Positions 1 through 7,160 of a stretch of DNA of 8,707 bases are shown here, one piece after another. Positions within the stretch are counted from its first letter, which is position 1, and every line of letters starts with the position of its first letter. Origin of the DNA: an uncultured Clostridium sp. GTDB taxonomy: Bacteria > Bacillota > Clostridia > TANB77 > CAG-508. The translations under genes and the position numbers were made by a program. The notes under the pieces were generated by a model, which was not told the DNA's origin, searched no databases, and saw only the letters and a list, made by a program, of their open reading frames with translations. The stretch covers positions 1 through 8,707 of the forward strand of contig USQA01000047.1 of NCBI GenBank assembly GCA_900556695.1. Reading direction: 5' to 3'.

Positions 1-36
1 TGCTAATACAATTCCATTTAATTTTGTATTTGACAT
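1..36 (-). CDS. recO: DNA repair protein RecO, N-terminal fragment (cut by window edge)
   Basis: Only the first 12 codons are present, reading MSNTKLNGIVLA. RecO proteins usually begin with a short charged stretch followed by a G-I-V-L strand of the N-terminal OB fold, which fits. The stronger argument is position: in Bacillota recO follows yqzL, which follows era, and exactly that order is seen here. The ATG is preceded by an AGGTGG ribosome binding site lying in the last codons of yqzL, and only 6 nt separate the two genes, so translation is probably coupled. RecO loads RecA on SSB-coated single-stranded DNA in RecFOR recombination repair. The call rests on synteny plus 12 residues, so the identity is likely but not proven. 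Confidence 0.7.
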   Translation of the reverse strand, partial: MSNTKLNGIVLA

Positions 37-42
37 TTTAAT

Positions 43-213
43 TTAATCCACCTTTTTATCTATATTTAATATATCATTTTTTTCTAAATCTAAATTTACC
101 ATTTTTTGTTCTTCTTTTATGTTGTTTTCTATATTTTCTATTTGTTTTAATTCTAAAAATGCATTTATATCACCTGTATTTTTAAAGGCATCCCATGCTA
201 TCTTTTTTATCAT
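43..213 (-). CDS. yqzL: YqzL-like small protein
   Basis: This encodes 56 residues, beginning MIKKIAWDAFKNTGDINAFL. The pattern of a hydrophobic/aromatic start (A-W-x-x-F), then T-G-D/N-I, then a leucine-rich helix ending in a charged tail matches my memory of the YqzL family (pattern roughly F-T-W-K-x-F-x-x-T-G-N-I-x-x-Y-L). Family members are usually under about 55 residues, so this copy carries a slightly long, lysine/glutamate/asparagine-rich tail. The ATG is preceded by AAGGAAGTGAG, a good ribosome binding site. The gene sits between era (80 nt upstream) and recO (6 nt downstream), its typical location in Bacillota. No molecular function is established for the family that I can name. Cytoplasmic, with no membrane segment. 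Confidence 0.8.
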   Translation of the reverse strand: MIKKIAWDAFKNTGDINAFLELKQIENIENNIKEEQKMVNLDLEKNDILNIDKKVD

Positions 214-260
214 AAGCTCACTTCCTTTTTTAAAGTATCACCTTTAATTTTATCTTTTGC

Positions 261-294
261 AAATTTAATTAATTTATACAATTTAATTAAATTT
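261..294 (-). repeat. AT-only 12-bp inverted repeat after era
   Basis: Arms 261–272 (AAATTTAATTAA) and 283–294 (TTAATTAAATTT) are perfectly complementary around a 10-nt loop. The right arm touches the first base of the era stop codon. There is no GC clamp and no U-tract on the minus strand, so it is not a convincing terminator. In RNA it could form a weak hairpin between era and yqzL that affects processing or stability. In DNA this AT-rich it may also be chance. Confidence 0.4.
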
Positions 295-1196
295 TATTGT
301 AATTTGAATTTTTTCACGATACTTTCGTTTTCTTGCCAATCTTCTTTTACTTTTACCCATGTTTTTAAGTTTACTTTTAGTCCAAAGTTTTCTTCCATGT
401 CTATTCTTGCTGCTCTTCCTATTCTTTTTAGCATTTCTCCATTTTTTCCTATTATAATACCTTTATGAGAATTCCTTAAACAATAAATTGTTGCTTCTAT
501 ATCATAAATGTCTTCACCTTTTTTGTTTTTTCTTTGTTTCATTTTTTCTACTTCTACATAAATTCCATGTGGCACTTCATCTTTTAATAGTTTTAAAGCT
601 TTTTCTCTTATTGTTTCTTCTGCTAATTGTCTTAAAGTTTGATCGGTATATTCTTCTATATCATAATATGCAGGTCCTGGTTTTAAGTTCTTTTCTATTT
701 CATCTAAAATTATTTTTCTATATTTTGAATTTGTTGCTGATATTGGTATTACTGCTTCAAAATTATATTCTTTGCTATAAATATCTATTAAATTTAAAAG
801 TTTTTCTCTTTTTACTAAATCAATTTTGTTAATTAATAATATCGTTTTCTTTTTTGCTTCTTTTATTTTTTCTAATATAATTCTATCGCCTCTGCCTATT
901 TCATCACTTGTTGCTTCAATAAGAAAGACAACTATATCTGTATCTCCAATACTCGTAAAAGATGTTTCTACCATTGTTTCATTTAACTTTGTTCTAGGTT
1001 TGTGAATTCCTGGAGTATCTATAAATATTATTTGTGAATTTTCTCTATTAACTATTCCTCTTATAGCTGTTCTTGTAGTTTGTACTTTGTTTGCTATTGC
1101 TGCAACTTTTTCTCCTACTAGTAAATTTATTAATGTTGATTTTCCTACATTTGTTCTTCCTATTAATGTTACAAATCCTGATTTGAATTCTAGCAT
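294..1196 (-). CDS. era: GTPase Era
   Basis: Era is an essential GTP-binding protein that binds the 3' end of 16S rRNA and helps mature the 30S ribosomal subunit. At 300 residues it matches the family length. The N-terminal GTPase domain shows the P-loop GRTNVGKS at residues 13–20, the switch I region QTTRT near 39–43, DTPGIHKP (G3) at 60–67, NKID (G4) at 123–126, and SAT (G5) at 153–155. The C-terminal KH RNA-binding domain has its GIIIGKNG loop at 246–253. The P-loop has Thr where most Era proteins have Pro (GRPNVGKS), a tolerated variant. The ATG follows AAGGAAG with a 5-nt spacer. It appears to be the first gene of an era–yqzL–recO transcription unit. The usual upstream partners (ybeY, dgkA, cdd) are absent, and an unrelated glycosyltransferase with its own terminator lies upstream. 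Confidence 0.97.
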   Translation of the reverse strand: MLEFKSGFVTLIGRTNVGKSTLINLLVGEKVAAIANKVQTTRTAIRGIVNRENSQIIFIDTPGIHKPRTKLNETMVETSFTSIGDTDIVVFLIEATSDEIGRGDRIILEKIKEAKKKTILLINKIDLVKREKLLNLIDIYSKEYNFEAVIPISATNSKYRKIILDEIEKNLKPGPAYYDIEEYTDQTLRQLAEETIREKALKLLKDEVPHGIYVEVEKMKQRKNKKGEDIYDIEATIYCLRNSHKGIIIGKNGEMLKRIGRAARIDMEENFGLKVNLKTWVKVKEDWQENESIVKKFKLQ

Positions 1197-1250
1197 ATTA
1201 TCTTCCTTTCATTTTTACGTTTTTTATATTATCATATCTTTTCTTTTTAT

Positions 1251-1280
1251 ATTATACACTATTTTTTTGCTAAATTTGTA
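1251..1280 (-). promoter_or_regulatory. Possible promoter for era–yqzL–recO
   Basis: On the minus strand a perfect TATAAT occurs at 1251–1256, about 55 nt upstream of the era ATG and downstream of the preceding terminator. No good -35 hexamer stands at 16–18 nt; the best is TACAAA at 1275–1280 (18-nt spacer). The location is right, since transcription must start somewhere after the terminator, but the box assignment is weak in such AT-rich DNA. Confidence 0.3.
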
Positions 1281-1387
1281 GAAATTGAAAACTTTTTTAT
1301 AATTTTTTATTTCTACTAATAATGTTTTTATATTTCCTTAGCCTATAAATTTTAAACTTTTGGATAGCAAAGCCAAGATAATAATTC

Positions 1388-1414
1388 AAAAGGACCCTTT
1401 TATAGGGTCCTTTT
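1388..1414 (-). terminator. Rho-independent terminator of the glycosyltransferase gene
   Basis: A perfect 10-bp stem pairs AAAAGGACCC (1388–1397) with GGGTCCTTTT (1405–1414), and an extra T-A pair closes the small loop. The GC core GGACCC is striking in this AT-rich DNA. The hairpin lies about 30 nt past the glycosyltransferase stop codon. The arm ends supply the U-run on either strand, so it could work in both directions, but the only adjacent genes are minus-strand. Confidence 0.9.
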
Positions 1415-1446
1415 ATTATATACTTTAATCTTTCACAATACAAATA

Positions 1447-2739
1447 TTATGCATAAGCTTGACGTTTTTTGAAATTAAGCAAGTTAGTAATCTCGTTTTC
1501 TGTATTTTTAGCTTTTTTAGTTTTCTTAGCTCTTTCTTGTTCAAGTTGTCTTTTTTGTTTTTCTGCAACTGATTGACAAATTGCTTTTTGATATGTAAAA
1601 TGTGTATCTTGAGCTATTTTGCTCCAATTGTATTCATTTCTCACTTTATTTTTTGCCTTTTTTGTTATTTCTGCACATAATTTATGATCGTATAATAATT
1701 CTAATATTGAATCTGCTATTGAATTTGGATTTCCACAATATGTTTTCATTCCATTTACTTTATGTTCTACAATTTCATTTAATCCACCAATATCTGATAC
1801 TACAACTGGATTTCCTGATAACATTGCTTCTAATGCCACAATTCCAAATGGTTCATATGTACTTGGAAAGACAGCTATATCTGCAGCTTTGTACATTTTT
1901 TGCACATCTTTTCCTCCCATATATCCAGCAAAATACACTTTATTAGATATTCCCATAGCATCTACTTGTTGTTTTAGTTCATCTAACATTCCACCTTTTC
2001 CACATATTACAAGTTTACTATCTTTATACCCTTCTAATATTTTTGGCATAGCAGAAATTAAATGCTGAATACCTTTTTCATAAACTAATCTTCCCATAAA
2101 TAATATTATCTTTTCATTATCCATTGCATATTTTCTTCTGAAATTATAATCTCTTTCTACATTGTTAAATAAACTTAAATTAACGCCATTTGGTACAACA
2201 TTTATTTTTTCATATGGTAGTCCAAATAATCTTTGCAATTCACTTTTCATATAATTACTATTAACAATTACTTCTGATGACTCATATGTTAACATCCATT
2301 CTGTATCGTTTATATATCTTTGTGTTTCATCATGAACTCCGCTATTTCTTCCTGCTTCTGTTGCATGTATAGTTGAAACAATTGGTATATCATATGAATT
2401 TTTTAGTGTTTTTGCCGCATATGCTACTAGCCAATCATGGGCGTGTATTACATCAAAATTTCCTTCCTTAAGCATAATTTCGTTTGCTTTTGCTACCATA
2501 TTAAAATTCATTTGCATAATCCAATCTATAAAATTATTTGGATTTATCATGTAATTGTCAACTCTATATACTTTTACTCCTTTATCTTCTTCAAAGTATG
2601 GAGCATTTCCCTCTCTATATGTAACTACTGTTACATCATGTCCGTCTTTTAATAATGTTCTTGATAGGTCATATACTACTCTAGAAATTCCACCTACCAC
2701 TCTTGGTGGATACTCCCATGTTAACATTAAAATTTTCAT
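1447..2739 (-). CDS. GT4 family glycosyltransferase (glycogen/starch synthase-like)
   Basis: This is a GT-B fold retaining glycosyltransferase of 430 residues. The N-terminal Rossmann domain begins with a hydrophobic strand and WEYPPRVVGGISR (residues 8–20); the GG loop is where donor and acceptor phosphates bind in this family. HAHDW follows at 99–103. The C-terminal nucleotide-sugar domain shows MGRLVYEKG at 215–223, with the expected Arg/Lys for the diphosphate, and the E-x7-E motif EPFGIVALE at 296–304. Such proteins are often annotated as glycogen synthases using ADP- or UDP-glucose, but GT4 substrates cannot be read from motifs, so the acceptor is unknown. The last 40 residues are a lysine/arginine/glutamate-rich tail outside the catalytic fold. 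An in-frame TTG lies one codon upstream, but the ribosome binding site favours the ATG. The gene appears monocistronic, with its own promoter and terminator. No signal peptide is visible, so it is probably cytoplasmic. Confidence 0.9.
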   Translation of the reverse strand: MKILMLTWEYPPRVVGGISRVVYDLSRTLLKDGHDVTVVTYREGNAPYFEEDKGVKVYRVDNYMINPNNFIDWIMQMNFNMVAKANEIMLKEGNFDVIHAHDWLVAYAAKTLKNSYDIPIVSTIHATEAGRNSGVHDETQRYINDTEWMLTYESSEVIVNSNYMKSELQRLFGLPYEKINVVPNGVNLSLFNNVERDYNFRRKYAMDNEKIILFMGRLVYEKGIQHLISAMPKILEGYKDSKLVICGKGGMLDELKQQVDAMGISNKVYFAGYMGGKDVQKMYKAADIAVFPSTYEPFGIVALEAMLSGNPVVVSDIGGLNEIVEHKVNGMKTYCGNPNSIADSILELLYDHKLCAEITKKAKNKVRNEYNWSKIAQDTHFTYQKAICQSVAEKQKRQLEQERAKKTKKAKNTENEITNLLNFKKRQAYA

Positions 2740-2746
2740 CAATACG

Positions 2747-2753
2747 CTCCCTT
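2747..2753 (-). promoter_or_regulatory. Ribosome binding site deciding the glycosyltransferase start
   Basis: AAGGGAG on the minus strand ends 7 nt before the ATG at 2737–2739. The alternative TTG at 2740–2742 would be only 4 nt away, too close for efficient initiation, so the ATG is preferred. Confidence 0.7.
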
Positions 2754-2790
2754 TCTTATTTCATTTTCTTTTGTTTTCTCTTCAACTTCT

Positions 2791-2819
2791 ATTTTATACA
2801 TTTTTTTCTAAAATGTAAA
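2791..2819 (-). promoter_or_regulatory. Sigma-A-type promoter of the glycosyltransferase gene
   Basis: On the minus strand TTTACA (2814–2819) and TAAAAT (2791–2796) are separated by exactly 17 nt. Each hexamer matches consensus at 5 of 6 positions. The predicted transcript start near 2784 gives a leader of about 45 nt before the ATG. The promoter lies after the terminator of the upstream operon, as expected. Confidence 0.65.
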
Positions 2820-2879
2820 TATTTTTTTGTCTTTTTTTTGATTTTTTTGTAAGTTATTGGTTTATATAGTACAAAAATT

Positions 2880-2924
2880 TTAATAAAAAATATTCGATTA
2901 CTACTCTGTAATATTTTTTATTAA
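2880..2924. repeat. Perfect 15-bp AT-only inverted repeat
   Basis: Arms 2880–2894 and 2910–2924 are exact reverse complements, flanking a 15-nt loop that holds nearly all of the G and C bases. It stands between the terminator of the queA–tgt operon (2928–2970) and the glycosyltransferase promoter. Read on the minus strand it is followed by AAATTTTTG, so it might act as a second, weaker terminator. It could also be a protein-binding palindrome. The two inner ATTAC/GTAAT segments (2897–2901 and 2908–2912) permit an alternative pairing. Confidence 0.5.
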
Positions 2925-2927
2925 TAT

Positions 2928-2970
2928 AAAAAAACAAACTATTAAACTTTTGGGTCTAATAATTTGTTTT
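2928..2970 (-). terminator. Rho-independent terminator of the queA–tgt operon
   Basis: AAAACAAA (2931–2938) pairs with TTTGTTTT (2963–2970). After one mismatch a further five pairs (TATTA with TAATA) extend the stem. On the minus strand the stem runs straight into seven T residues, giving a good U-tract. It begins about 30 nt after the stop codon of the WG-repeat gene, so it closes the operon. Confidence 0.8.
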
Positions 2971-2998
2971 ACTTAATTCTTAAATTGCTTTTAAAATA

Positions 2999-4516
2999 TT
3001 ATTCTTCTGAATATTCTTCTTCAGAATTATCACCTTGACTTTCTTCATTATTATTTTGTTCTTCATCTCCATCACTTTGTTCTTGTGAACTTTGATTATT
3101 GTTTGTGCTGTTTGAATTAGTTTTATTTTGATTTTTAGTATCATTAGTTTCATTTGTGTTATTACTTGATTCATTATTATCTTGTTTACTATTGTTTTTT
3201 ATTCCTATTGAATCTAAAAATTCTATTGCATTCATTTGTTTATTATTTACCATAATATAATAATATTTTTGTCCACCGTTAATATTCATATAGATATCAT
3301 CAGCTACTGGCGCAAATAGTTCTTCTCCTGAAGAATTTAATAATGTATATTTTTTATCCTTACATGCTACTAATACATTATAATCCGGTATTACTAGTAA
3401 ATTAATTGCATCTTTATTATTACTTGCTATATATCCAAAACTATCATATTTGAAATCAACAACTTGATTTCCATTTTTATTATATAGACCCCAAACTTTT
3501 CCTTTTCTAACCGGTATTAAATTATCTGCTAAAATATAGTTATTTTTAATTTCGTTTTGTGAAAATTTAGAACTATCTACACCTATTTCATCGTTTTCAA
3601 TATATATTTTTGTTTTTCCACTAAAATCAATGACTCCATATTTTTTATCTTTACTAACAACATACAACTGAGAATCGCTATCCATTAATTCTATGCTATC
3701 ATATATTAATTGTACTTTCGTTTCTTTTGTCTTTGACACAATTCCATACTTTTCATTAGATTTTACTAAGAAATCTCCTGTAGTAGGTAAATATTCTATA
3801 TCATCATATTTAACTTCTAATACAGCATCTCCTTCTGTTGTAACTACTCCATACTTTTCTTTTTCTGATTTTACAACTAAAAAGTCATTTTGTGCTATTG
3901 CTGTTTGATTAACATACTTATCACTTATTTCTTTATATCCAAAATCCAATACTTTAGATGAATATGTTTGAACTAAATATGGTGTTGTATATATATATAT
4001 TCTATTTTTATCTTTATCATAATCGAAACTGATATCAAAAGCCTTTTCTGCTGCTTCTGAAGTTGCATATAGAACTCCATTTATTGCTTTTATTGGATCT
4101 TTTGAGTACATATACCAATAATTTTCTGATTCCTTTGTTAAATCTAATTTATATATTTTATTAGATCCTAATGAAAAATTTGCAATTTCGCTTTCTGATT
4201 CTACATAGCATTTACTCAATTCTTCTGATTTATTTCCGTATTCTCCATTATAACTTTCATATCCTAAATAACTAGCTATCTCTTTTATAGGTACATATAC
4301 TGTTCCATTATCTTCTATTACCAATAAATCTTTTACTTTTTCATTAGCTTGACCATTTAAAAATACTTTTAATTCACTATTTTTTATATAAGCCAAATAA
4401 GAAATTATACCTATAATCATACAAAAAACCAAAACTATTGCAACTAATATTATTGTCATACTAGTCTTTTTCTTTTTCTCTTCTTTGTTTTGAAATCCCT
4501 CTTCTATTATATTCAT
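2999..4516 (-). CDS. Membrane-anchored WG-repeat protein with copper amine oxidase-like stalk domain
   Basis: This is a 505-residue protein of unknown function. A short cytoplasmic, lysine-rich N-terminus (about 1–18) is followed by one membrane helix (about 19–43), so the rest is probably outside the cell. Residues about 48–178 resemble the copper amine oxidase N-terminal-like (stalk) domain common in clostridial surface proteins, with VYVPIKEIASYLGY at 73–86 and a second similar half near 140–176. WG-type repeats follow, marked by KYGVV (221), KYGIV (256), KYGVI (292), VWGLYNKNGN (341–350) and a degenerate KYTLLNSSG (389). The last 65 residues are low-complexity Asn/Ser/Asp/Glu/Gln, very acidic at the end, with no anchor motif. 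The AGGAGG binding site overlaps the tgt stop codon and sits 6 nt from the ATG, so the gene is translationally coupled to tgt and ends the operon. No enzymatic residues are evident; a scaffold or binding role is an inference. Confidence 0.85.
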   Translation of the reverse strand: MNIIEEGFQNKEEKKKKTSMTIILVAIVLVFCMIIGIISYLAYIKNSELKVFLNGQANEKVKDLLVIEDNGTVYVPIKEIASYLGYESYNGEYGNKSEELSKCYVESESEIANFSLGSNKIYKLDLTKESENYWYMYSKDPIKAINGVLYATSEAAEKAFDISFDYDKDKNRIYIYTTPYLVQTYSSKVLDFGYKEISDKYVNQTAIAQNDFLVVKSEKEKYGVVTTEGDAVLEVKYDDIEYLPTTGDFLVKSNEKYGIVSKTKETKVQLIYDSIELMDSDSQLYVVSKDKKYGVIDFSGKTKIYIENDEIGVDSSKFSQNEIKNNYILADNLIPVRKGKVWGLYNKNGNQVVDFKYDSFGYIASNNKDAINLLVIPDYNVLVACKDKKYTLLNSSGEELFAPVADDIYMNINGGQKYYYIMVNNKQMNAIEFLDSIGIKNNSKQDNNESSNNTNETNDTKNQNKTNSNSTNNNQSSQEQSDGDEEQNNNEESQGDNSEEEYSEE

Positions 4517-4526
4517 TTGTATCCTC

Positions 4527-5654
4527 CTAATCTATATAACCATATTTTTTATAAAATTGGTCTCTAAATGTTCCTAAATTATCATGCTCTATTTCTATTT
4601 TAACCCTTTCCATTAAATTAGTCAAGAATCTTAAATTATGAATTGATAATAATCTTACACCTAAAATTTCATTTGCTTTTATTAAGTGTCTTATATATGC
4701 TCTTGTATAATTTCTACATGTATAGCAATCACATTCTTCATCTAATGGTCTCCAATCTCTTTCGTATGTTGCATTTCTTACAACAACTTTTCCACGTGAT
4801 GTTAATGCTGTTCCATTTCTTGCAATTCTCGTTGGTAATACACAATCACACATATCTATTCCAGAAATTGCTGCTTCTATTAGATAATCTGGTGTTCCTA
4901 CTCCCATTAGATATCTAGGTTTATCTTTTGGCATTAATGGAGTTGTATATTTTAATATATCTATAAATTCTTCTTTAGGTTCTCCTACACTTATTCCTCC
5001 AATTGCATATCCTGGTAAATCTAACTCAATTAATTCTTTTGCACTTTGTTCTCTTAAATCTTTGTAAAATCCTCCTTGAATAATTCCAAATAATGCTTGT
5101 TTATCAACTGTTTTATGAGCTTCTTTACATCTTTTAGCCCATCTTGTTGTTCTTTCCATTGAATTCTTTGTATATTCATATGTTGAAGGATATGGACAAC
5201 ATTCATCAAACGCCATTATTATATCTGCTCCTAGATCTTCTTCTATTTCCATAACTGATTCTGGTGAAAAAAAATGTTTACTTCCATCTAAATGAGATTT
5301 GAACTCAACACCTTCTTCATGAATTGTTCTTAAATCACCTAAGCTAAACACCTGAAATCCACCACTATCTGTTAAAATTGGTCTATCCCATTTCATAAAA
5401 TTATGTAGTCCTCCTGCTTCTTTTACAATTTTATTTCCTGGTCTTAAATATAAATGATATGTATTTGATAATATAATTTGAGCTTTTACTTCTTCTTTTA
5501 ATTCTTCTGGTGTCATTGATTTTACTGTTGCCTGTGTTCCTACTGGCATAAATATTGGTGTTTGTATATCTCCATGTGGAGTATGAATTACTCCTCTTCT
5601 TGCTCCTGTTTGCTTACATTCGTGTAATAATTCATATGTTACTGCTGGTTTCAT
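4527..5654 (-). CDS. tgt: Queuine tRNA-guanine transglycosylase
   Basis: Tgt exchanges guanine-34 in the anticodon of tRNAs for Asp, Asn, His and Tyr for preQ1, the committed tRNA step of queuosine synthesis. The 375 residues match bacterial enzymes. Visible features are DSGGFQVFSLG from residue 96 (Asp96 the expected general acid/base), FGIIQGG at 189–195 and GYAIGGISVGE at 215–225 in the substrate pocket, and DCVLPTRIARNG with Asp270 as the expected nucleophile. The zinc site is Cys308, Cys310, Cys313 and His339. All key residues are present. The ATG overlaps the queA stop codon as ATGA and is preceded by a strong GGAGG, so the two genes are coupled. This adjacent queA–tgt pairing is common in bacteria. 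Confidence 0.97.
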   Translation of the reverse strand: MKPAVTYELLHECKQTGARRGVIHTPHGDIQTPIFMPVGTQATVKSMTPEELKEEVKAQIILSNTYHLYLRPGNKIVKEAGGLHNFMKWDRPILTDSGGFQVFSLGDLRTIHEEGVEFKSHLDGSKHFFSPESVMEIEEDLGADIIMAFDECCPYPSTYEYTKNSMERTTRWAKRCKEAHKTVDKQALFGIIQGGFYKDLREQSAKELIELDLPGYAIGGISVGEPKEEFIDILKYTTPLMPKDKPRYLMGVGTPDYLIEAAISGIDMCDCVLPTRIARNGTALTSRGKVVVRNATYERDWRPLDEECDCYTCRNYTRAYIRHLIKANEILGVRLLSIHNLRFLTNLMERVKIEIEHDNLGTFRDQFYKKYGYID

Positions 5655-6709
5655 TTTTCCTCCTTTTTAATCAATCGGTTGTTCCCTAAAATCAACATTG
5701 CATCTCCAAAGCTAAAAAATCTATATTTTTCTTTTACAGCTTCGTTATATGCTCCCATAATATAATCTTTTCCTGCTAATGCAGATACGAGCATTAATAA
5801 AGTTGATTGTGGTAAATGGAAATTTGTTATTAATCCATCTATACATTTAAATTTATATCCTGGATATATAAATATTTGTGTATCACCTTCTTGTGGTTCT
5901 ACCATTCCATTTTCCTTATTTGCTATTGTTTCTAGTACTCTACATGATGTTGTTCCTACTGCTATTACTCTTCTTCCTTCTTGTTTTGCTTTGTTTATTT
6001 TGTCGCAATCTTCTTTTTTTATATAAAAATGTTCTGAATGCATTTCATGTGCTTCCACTGTATCTTCTTTTACAGGTCTAAAAGTACCTATTCCTACATG
6101 TAATGTTACATTTGCTATTTCTATTCCTTTTTCTTTTATTTTTTCTAATAGCTCAGGTGTAAAATGCAAACCAGCTGTTGGTGCTGCTGCTGATCCTTCA
6201 TATTTTGCATATACTGTTTGATATCTATCTTTTTCTTTTAATTCTTCATGTATATATGGAGGTAATGGCATTAATCCTATTTGGTCTAATATTTCATTAA
6301 ATATCCCTTCATAATAGAATTTTACTTTTCTAGTTCCTCCTGGCATTACATCTAAAATTTCAGCTTTTAGTAGGCCATCTCCAAAAATCACTTTAGTTCC
6401 AACATGTAATTTATTTCCTGGTCTTACTATAGATTCCCAAATATCGCCTTCTATATTTTTCAATAACAAAAATTCAACATTTGCTCCTGTTTCCTTTTTT
6501 CCATAAATTCTAGCTGGAATAACTTTGGTATTATTTCTTACTAAAACATCTCCTGGTTTTAAGTATTCTATTATATCTTTAAATGTTTTATGTTCTATTG
6601 TTTGTTTTTCTCTATTTAGTACCATTAATCTTGATTCATCTCTTTTTTCTAATGGTGTCTGTGCTATTAATTCTTCTGGTAATTCATAATTAAACTCTGA
6701 TACTTTCAC
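5651..6709 (-). CDS. queA: S-adenosylmethionine:tRNA ribosyltransferase-isomerase QueA
   Basis: QueA moves the ribosyl part of S-adenosylmethionine onto preQ1 in tRNA to give epoxyqueuosine, the step after Tgt. Its 352 residues are the usual length. Diagnostic stretches are the N-terminal YELPEELIAQTPLEKRDESR (8–27), AAAPTAGLHFT (174–184), HVGIGTFRPV (204–213), TTSCRVLETIA (253–263) and GLITNFHLPQSTLLMLVSAL (292–311). The start codon is GTG, with AGGAAGAAGG ending 8 nt upstream inside the preceding gene. The preceding stop TAA is separated from this GTG by one base, and the gene end overlaps the tgt ATG. The gene is therefore internal to an operon. No preQ1 riboswitch is present before it. 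Substrate delivery (queC/D/E/F or preQ1 uptake) is not encoded in this window. Confidence 0.97.
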   Translation of the reverse strand: MKVSEFNYELPEELIAQTPLEKRDESRLMVLNREKQTIEHKTFKDIIEYLKPGDVLVRNNTKVIPARIYGKKETGANVEFLLLKNIEGDIWESIVRPGNKLHVGTKVIFGDGLLKAEILDVMPGGTRKVKFYYEGIFNEILDQIGLMPLPPYIHEELKEKDRYQTVYAKYEGSAAAPTAGLHFTPELLEKIKEKGIEIANVTLHVGIGTFRPVKEDTVEAHEMHSEHFYIKKEDCDKINKAKQEGRRVIAVGTTSCRVLETIANKENGMVEPQEGDTQIFIYPGYKFKCIDGLITNFHLPQSTLLMLVSALAGKDYIMGAYNEAVKEKYRFFSFGDAMLILGNNRLIKKEEK

Positions 6710-6710
6710 T

Positions 6711-7160
6711 TTATATACCTTCTTCCTGTACTATGTATTTTACTTTATTTATTATGTTCTTAAATAATTCTATTATATCTTCTATAATATTTTGTGGTTG
6801 TTTAAATTCTTCAATTTTATATGAATATTTAAAATTACTATCTTTTGCGGGTTTTAATGTGTATACTTCTGATGGTAGTCCTATATTTCCTGATGATGTT
6901 TTTATGTTTTTATTCATATAATCTGTATACCATCTTTTTTGTCCTATTAAAGTTTCGTTTTTATATCCATAATCTTCATAATCATGAAGTTCTGGTCTTT
7001 CATATCCATATTCTTTTGCAGTTCTTTCTAATGAATGTAAAAATTCATGTAAAAATACTTCTTCTGGAAAAGTATTTATTCTTGTATCATATTTATAAAT
7101 ATAACTTTTTGAACTATTTGGTAATCTTATATTAGAAAATCCTATTCCATAATAATCCAT
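6711..7160 (-). CDS. Putative metallopeptidase, C-terminal part (separated by frameshift)
   Basis: This reading frame of 149 residues contains FLHEFLHSLE around residues 36–45. HEFLH (38–42) is a classic HExxH zinc-binding metallopeptidase motif. His59 in a PELHDYEDYGY stretch is a candidate third ligand, followed by an aromatic RWYTDYM segment (76–82). The remaining C-terminal 50 residues are lysine/isoleucine rich. There is no signal or membrane segment and the ATG has only a distant AGGA, so independent translation looks poor. Read upstream, the frame continues GS before the Met, and joined to the upstream frame it gives a smooth DWIGL-GSMDYYGIGF. I therefore treat it as the catalytic half of the preceding gene, moved into another frame by +1 nt. 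The frame ends one base before queA. The substrate and exact peptidase family are unknown to me. Confidence 0.7.
   Translation of the reverse strand: MDYYGIGFSNIRLPNSSKSYIYKYDTRINTFPEEVFLHEFLHSLERTAKEYGYERPELHDYEDYGYKNETLIGQKRWYTDYMNKNIKTSSGNIGLPSEVYTLKPAKDSNFKYSYKIEEFKQPQNIIEDIIELFKNIINKVKYIVQEEGI

Noticed and set aside
488..832. Plus-strand open frames inside era, the glycosyltransferase, tgt, queA and the WG-repeat gene (for example 488–832, 1602–1946, 4643–4918, 5878–6081)
   Set aside because: They are Leu/Phe-rich antisense shadows of well-supported minus-strand genes, without ribosome binding sites or recognisable domains.
2740..2742. TTG as start of the glycosyltransferase
   Set aside because: It lies too close to the ribosome binding site; the next codon, ATG, has ideal spacing.
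2980..3174. 64-residue minus-strand frame rich in Lys/Ile overlapping the end of the WG-repeat gene
   Set aside because: It is the alternate frame of the low-complexity Asn/Ser/Glu tail; its composition is what a shifted AAT/GAA-rich sequence gives.
6710..6730. preQ1 riboswitch before queA
   Set aside because: queA starts one base after the preceding stop codon and its leader is coding sequence; no pseudoknot-type element is visible there or in the operon leader, which is only about 26 nt.
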